A stretch of 7,829 nucleotides of DNA from JAAZMI01 sp050942615 (GTDB lineage Bacteria; Bacillota; Dethiobacteria; DTU022; UBA8154). A program made the translations under genes and the position numbers. The first letter of the stretch is position 1; the number at the start of each line of letters is the position of its first letter. The stretch spans positions 1 to 7,829 of the forward strand of contig JBMNNQ010000059.1 in the NCBI GenBank assembly GCA_050942615.1, written 5' to 3'. Shown piece after piece: positions 6,510-7,829 of this stretch. The notes beneath the pieces were generated by a model. It was not told the origin of the DNA and did not search any database. It worked only from the letters and a program-made list of their open reading frames with translations.

Positions 6510-6545
6510 AAAAACAAAGTTCCCGGCCAAATGGCCGGGAACTTT
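6510..6545 (-). terminator. Intrinsic terminator of the cobalamin riboswitch
   Basis: On the minus strand a GC-rich stem of up to 14 bp (6532-6545 with 6516-6529; core GTTCCCGGCC/GGCCGGGAAC) is followed by GTTTTT (6510-6515). It lies about 48 bases downstream of the riboswitch on the same strand, as expected of a transcription-terminating expression platform. The group II intron begins one base after the T-tract. Confidence 0.93.
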
Positions 6546-6592
6546 ACCATCATCCCCTCACCTGCAAAACCAGGCAGGTGCATACAGCTAAA

Positions 6593-6769
6593 GGCAGGTC
6601 TCCTGGCTTCCGGATCAAAGCTTGTTTACTACACCTAAGTTCCTTCCCGTTCCCCTTCCCTTTACGGTTAGGAAACAGTGGCTTTGGCTGCAGCTCTCCG
6701 GTTACAGTGGCGGGACCGCGCAGGAATTACACCTGTCTTCCCTATTCTCCGCTAAAAACGGCACCTTTA
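6593..6769 (-). promoter_or_regulatory. Cobalamin (B12) riboswitch
   Basis: Read on the minus strand, the aptamer begins near AGGTGCC (6760-6766). AGGGAAGACAGGTG, then CCTGCGCGGTCCC and GCCACTG (6705-6711) form the conserved core. It ends with the B12 box GAAGCCAGGAGACCTGCC (6593-6610), a full match to the consensus. It binds adenosylcobalamin or a related corrinoid in the nascent RNA. With the terminator downstream, the expected effect is premature termination when cobalamin is plentiful and read-through into cobT when scarce. A second GCCACTG occurs inside the aptamer region near 6675-6681. Long plus-strand open frames here are antisense shadows. Confidence 0.95.
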
Positions 6770-6789
6770 GCAACAATATTATTTATTTT

Positions 6790-6818
6790 ATTATACTATT
6801 TTTTACTCCCACGGGCAA
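6790..6818 (-). promoter_or_regulatory. Sigma-A-like promoter of the cobT leader
   Basis: On the minus strand TTGCCC (6813-6818) and a perfect TATAAT (6790-6795) are 17 bases apart. Transcription would start near 6783, about 15 bases before the riboswitch aptamer. This is the best promoter match in the window. Confidence 0.75.
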
Positions 6819-6909
6819 GGACAACAATTATTATATTTTTTAGTCCTAAAAAGATTGCCGGGGATAATTATTAGTGAAAAAACAAAAGATAAAGATAAGG
6901 AGGGATAAC

Positions 6910-7050
6910 ATGTCCGATGAAAGAAAGTACGACGAAACAAAAAGTGTCAGTTATGCAGGAATTAAATATGGAAGCTGGTTGTTAGGTTTAATCATTATCC
7001 TTTATTTTGTTGGACGTCATCTTTTCCCTTTTATCCGCTCCCTGTTTTGA
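6910..7050 (+). CDS. Small single-pass membrane protein (46 aa)
   Basis: ATG at 6910 has AAGGAGGG (6897-6904) five bases upstream, and the frame runs 46 codons to TGA at 7048-7050. Residues 1-20 are polar (MSDERKYDETK, then SVSYAGIKYG). Residues 23-35 (WLLGLIIILYFVG) form a hydrophobic segment, and the tail RHLFPFIRSLF is basic and aromatic. This suggests a small membrane peptide anchored by one helix, possibly amphipathic at its end. I do not recognise a family. It is transcribed away from the cobT promoter; no clear promoter of its own is seen. The terminator at 7150-7191 would end its transcript. Confidence 0.65.
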   Translation: MSDERKYDETKSVSYAGIKYGSWLLGLIIILYFVGRHLFPFIRSLF

Positions 7051-7149
7051 AAATTTGCCGTACTAATAACCCATTTTATCCCATGGCAATGCTTTTTTAA
7101 CTATTATATTAATAAAGGTTAACATATTGTTGTAAATTTTTCATGGTCA

Positions 7150-7191
7150 GAGCAGGGCAAGCATTAACAAGCTTGCCCTGCTCCCTTTTTT
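7150..7191 (+). terminator. Strong intrinsic terminator
   Basis: A perfect 13-bp stem, GAGCAGGGCAAGC (7150-7162) with GCTTGCCCTGCTC (7171-7183), has an 8-base loop and is followed by CC and six T (7186-7191). It ends transcription from the 46-residue gene about 100 bases downstream of its stop. The 7051-7149 stretch before it shows nothing else recognisable. Confidence 0.93.
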
Positions 7192-7200
7192 AGGTATACT
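7173..7200 (+). promoter_or_regulatory. Candidate promoter overlapping the terminator
   Basis: TTGCCC (7173-7178, inside the right arm of the terminator stem) and TATACT (7195-7200) are 16 bases apart, giving a sigma-A-like promoter for the hydrolase gene at 7290. A sporulation sigma factor would be expected for a cortex hydrolase, but I see no convincing SigE, SigG or SigK boxes. Confidence 0.35.
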
Positions 7201-7217
7201 AGGAGTTAACATAAATC

Positions 7218-7269
7218 TTCCTGAATGTAGCCGCCTTTTACAAAAATGAGGCTTGTTCACCTTCAGGAA
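7218..7269 (+). promoter_or_regulatory. Inverted repeat in the hydrolase gene leader
   Basis: TTCCTGAA (7218-7225) and TTCAGGAA (7262-7269) are perfect inverted 8-mers. Inside them AGCC (7229-7232) and GGCT (7250-7253) can extend the stem, with TTTT/AAAA inside that. The right arm ends eight bases before the AGGAGGT ribosome binding site (7278-7284). It could be an mRNA leader hairpin or an operator; there is no T-tract, so it is not a terminator. Confidence 0.45.
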
Positions 7270-7289
7270 AAAACAACAGGAGGTAATCC

Positions 7290-7829
7290 ATGTTTAGACG
7301 AAAACTTAAACACAAATTTTGGCGAAAGGTATTAACTATGTTGCTCATATCGGGAATGCTGTTGGTCCTTTTTCAGGCTGGTGCAGGAGCGTTTACTTAC
7401 AACGTGGCCCCCGGCGATAACCTTTTCCAAATTGCCCAAAGATACAGCACCACTGCAACGGAACTGGCCCGGGCCAATAACATCGCCAATCCAAACTGCA
7501 TTTATCCCGGCCAGGTACTGACTATTCCCACCCGGATACATACTGTTCTCCCCGGAGAAACCCTTTGGACCATTTCCCAGAAATATGGGGTAAACCTGAC
7601 AGCGCTCATTTCTGCCAACCCCGCCCTGTCACCGCAAAATATTTACCCGGGTCTAAAAGTAAATTTGCCCGCAGGCACAACGACAGCCCAAGCTTCAGCT
7701 CAGCCTTTAACCTCCCGCGGGGGTAGAAGTTATTCCCCGGGCGAAATTGATCTTTTTGCCCGCCTGGTCCATTCCGAAGCAGGAAGTGAACCTTATACCG
7801 GGCAGGTTGCTGTTGCTGCTTCTGTTTTA
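7290..7829 (+). CDS. Secreted LysM-LysM-SleB/CwlJ-type cortex hydrolase, 3' end missing
   Basis: 180 codons are present and the frame is still open at the window end. ATG at 7290 has AGGAGGT (7278-7284) five bases upstream. Residues 1-34 form a signal peptide: a basic start (MFRRKLKHKFWRK), a hydrophobic core (VLTMLLISGMLLVLF) and an AGA-type cleavage region. Two LysM peptidoglycan-binding domains follow at about 36-80 (YNVAPGDNLFQIAQRY, ending YPGQVLTIP) and 84-127 (HTVLPGETLWTISQKYG, ending YPGLKVNLP). After a Ser/Thr/Ala linker the Hydrolase_2 domain starts near 150: DLFARLVHSEAGSEPYTGQ, with E163 the probable catalytic glutamate of this lytic transglycosylase family. Such enzymes cleave spore cortex at germination or act on the wall during sporulation. 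Bacillus SleB carries a different binding domain, so no symbol is given. Only the first 30 or so catalytic residues are seen. Confidence 0.9.
   Translation, partial: MFRRKLKHKFWRKVLTMLLISGMLLVLFQAGAGAFTYNVAPGDNLFQIAQRYSTTATELARANNIANPNCIYPGQVLTIPTRIHTVLPGETLWTISQKYGVNLTALISANPALSPQNIYPGLKVNLPAGTTTAQASAQPLTSRGGRSYSPGEIDLFARLVHSEAGSEPYTGQVAVAASVL

Noticed and set aside
6392..6874. Plus-strand open frame of 160 codons
   Set aside because: It is antisense to the riboswitch, terminator and intron, which are well supported on the minus strand. It has no ribosome binding site and no recognisable protein signature.
7332..7541. Minus-strand open frame of 69 codons
   Set aside because: Antisense to the signal peptide and LysM region of the cortex hydrolase gene, which is clear on the plus strand.

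Overview
The window looks like chromosomal DNA of an anaerobic, endospore-forming Firmicute of the Clostridia (Peptococcaceae-like). The reasons are strong AGGAGG ribosome binding sites, several TTG starts, a SleB/CwlJ-type spore cortex hydrolase, a YqhV (DUF2619) membrane protein, a cobalamin riboswitch ahead of cobT and a class C group II intron relic. No tRNA, rRNA, CRISPR array, complete insertion sequence or phage gene is visible. The organism cannot be named from this sequence alone.

Layout. Positions 1-2023 (+) hold the 3' three quarters of an adenine-deaminase-family gene followed 28 bases later by endonuclease III (nth), probably one transcript. A hairpin at 2059-2085 separates nth from a convergent gene for a large GH57-family protein (2120-4084, -). 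Upstream of it lie a noncoding stretch with a 7-bp tandem repeat and a YqhV-like membrane protein gene (4339-4608, -). A 52-residue basic protein gene (4777-4935, +) diverges from the latter. cobT (5064-6125, -) follows, with a leader of more than 600 bases. After cobT come a 46-residue single-pass membrane protein gene (6910-7050, +), a textbook terminator (7150-7191) and the 5' part of a secreted LysM-LysM-cortex hydrolase gene (7290 to the window end, +).

The most interesting region is the cobT leader, read on the minus strand: sigma-A-like promoter (6790-6818), cobalamin riboswitch (6593-6769), strong intrinsic terminator (6510-6545), then a roughly 258-base internally deleted class C group II intron (about 6251-6508), and finally the cobT ribosome binding site. 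The intron 5' end lies one base past the T-tract of the riboswitch terminator, where class C introns typically insert. It keeps the start of domain I, about 25 codons that may be the end of its reverse transcriptase, an intact-looking domain V and domain VI; everything between is gone. It should therefore be unable to splice alone and would remain in every cobT transcript that reads through the riboswitch terminator.

The metabolic genes fit purine salvage (adenine deaminase family), base-excision repair (nth), polysaccharide metabolism (GH57) and lower-ligand activation in cobalamin assembly (cobT). They do not form one pathway; only ade-nth and the riboswitch-intron-cobT block look like functional units.
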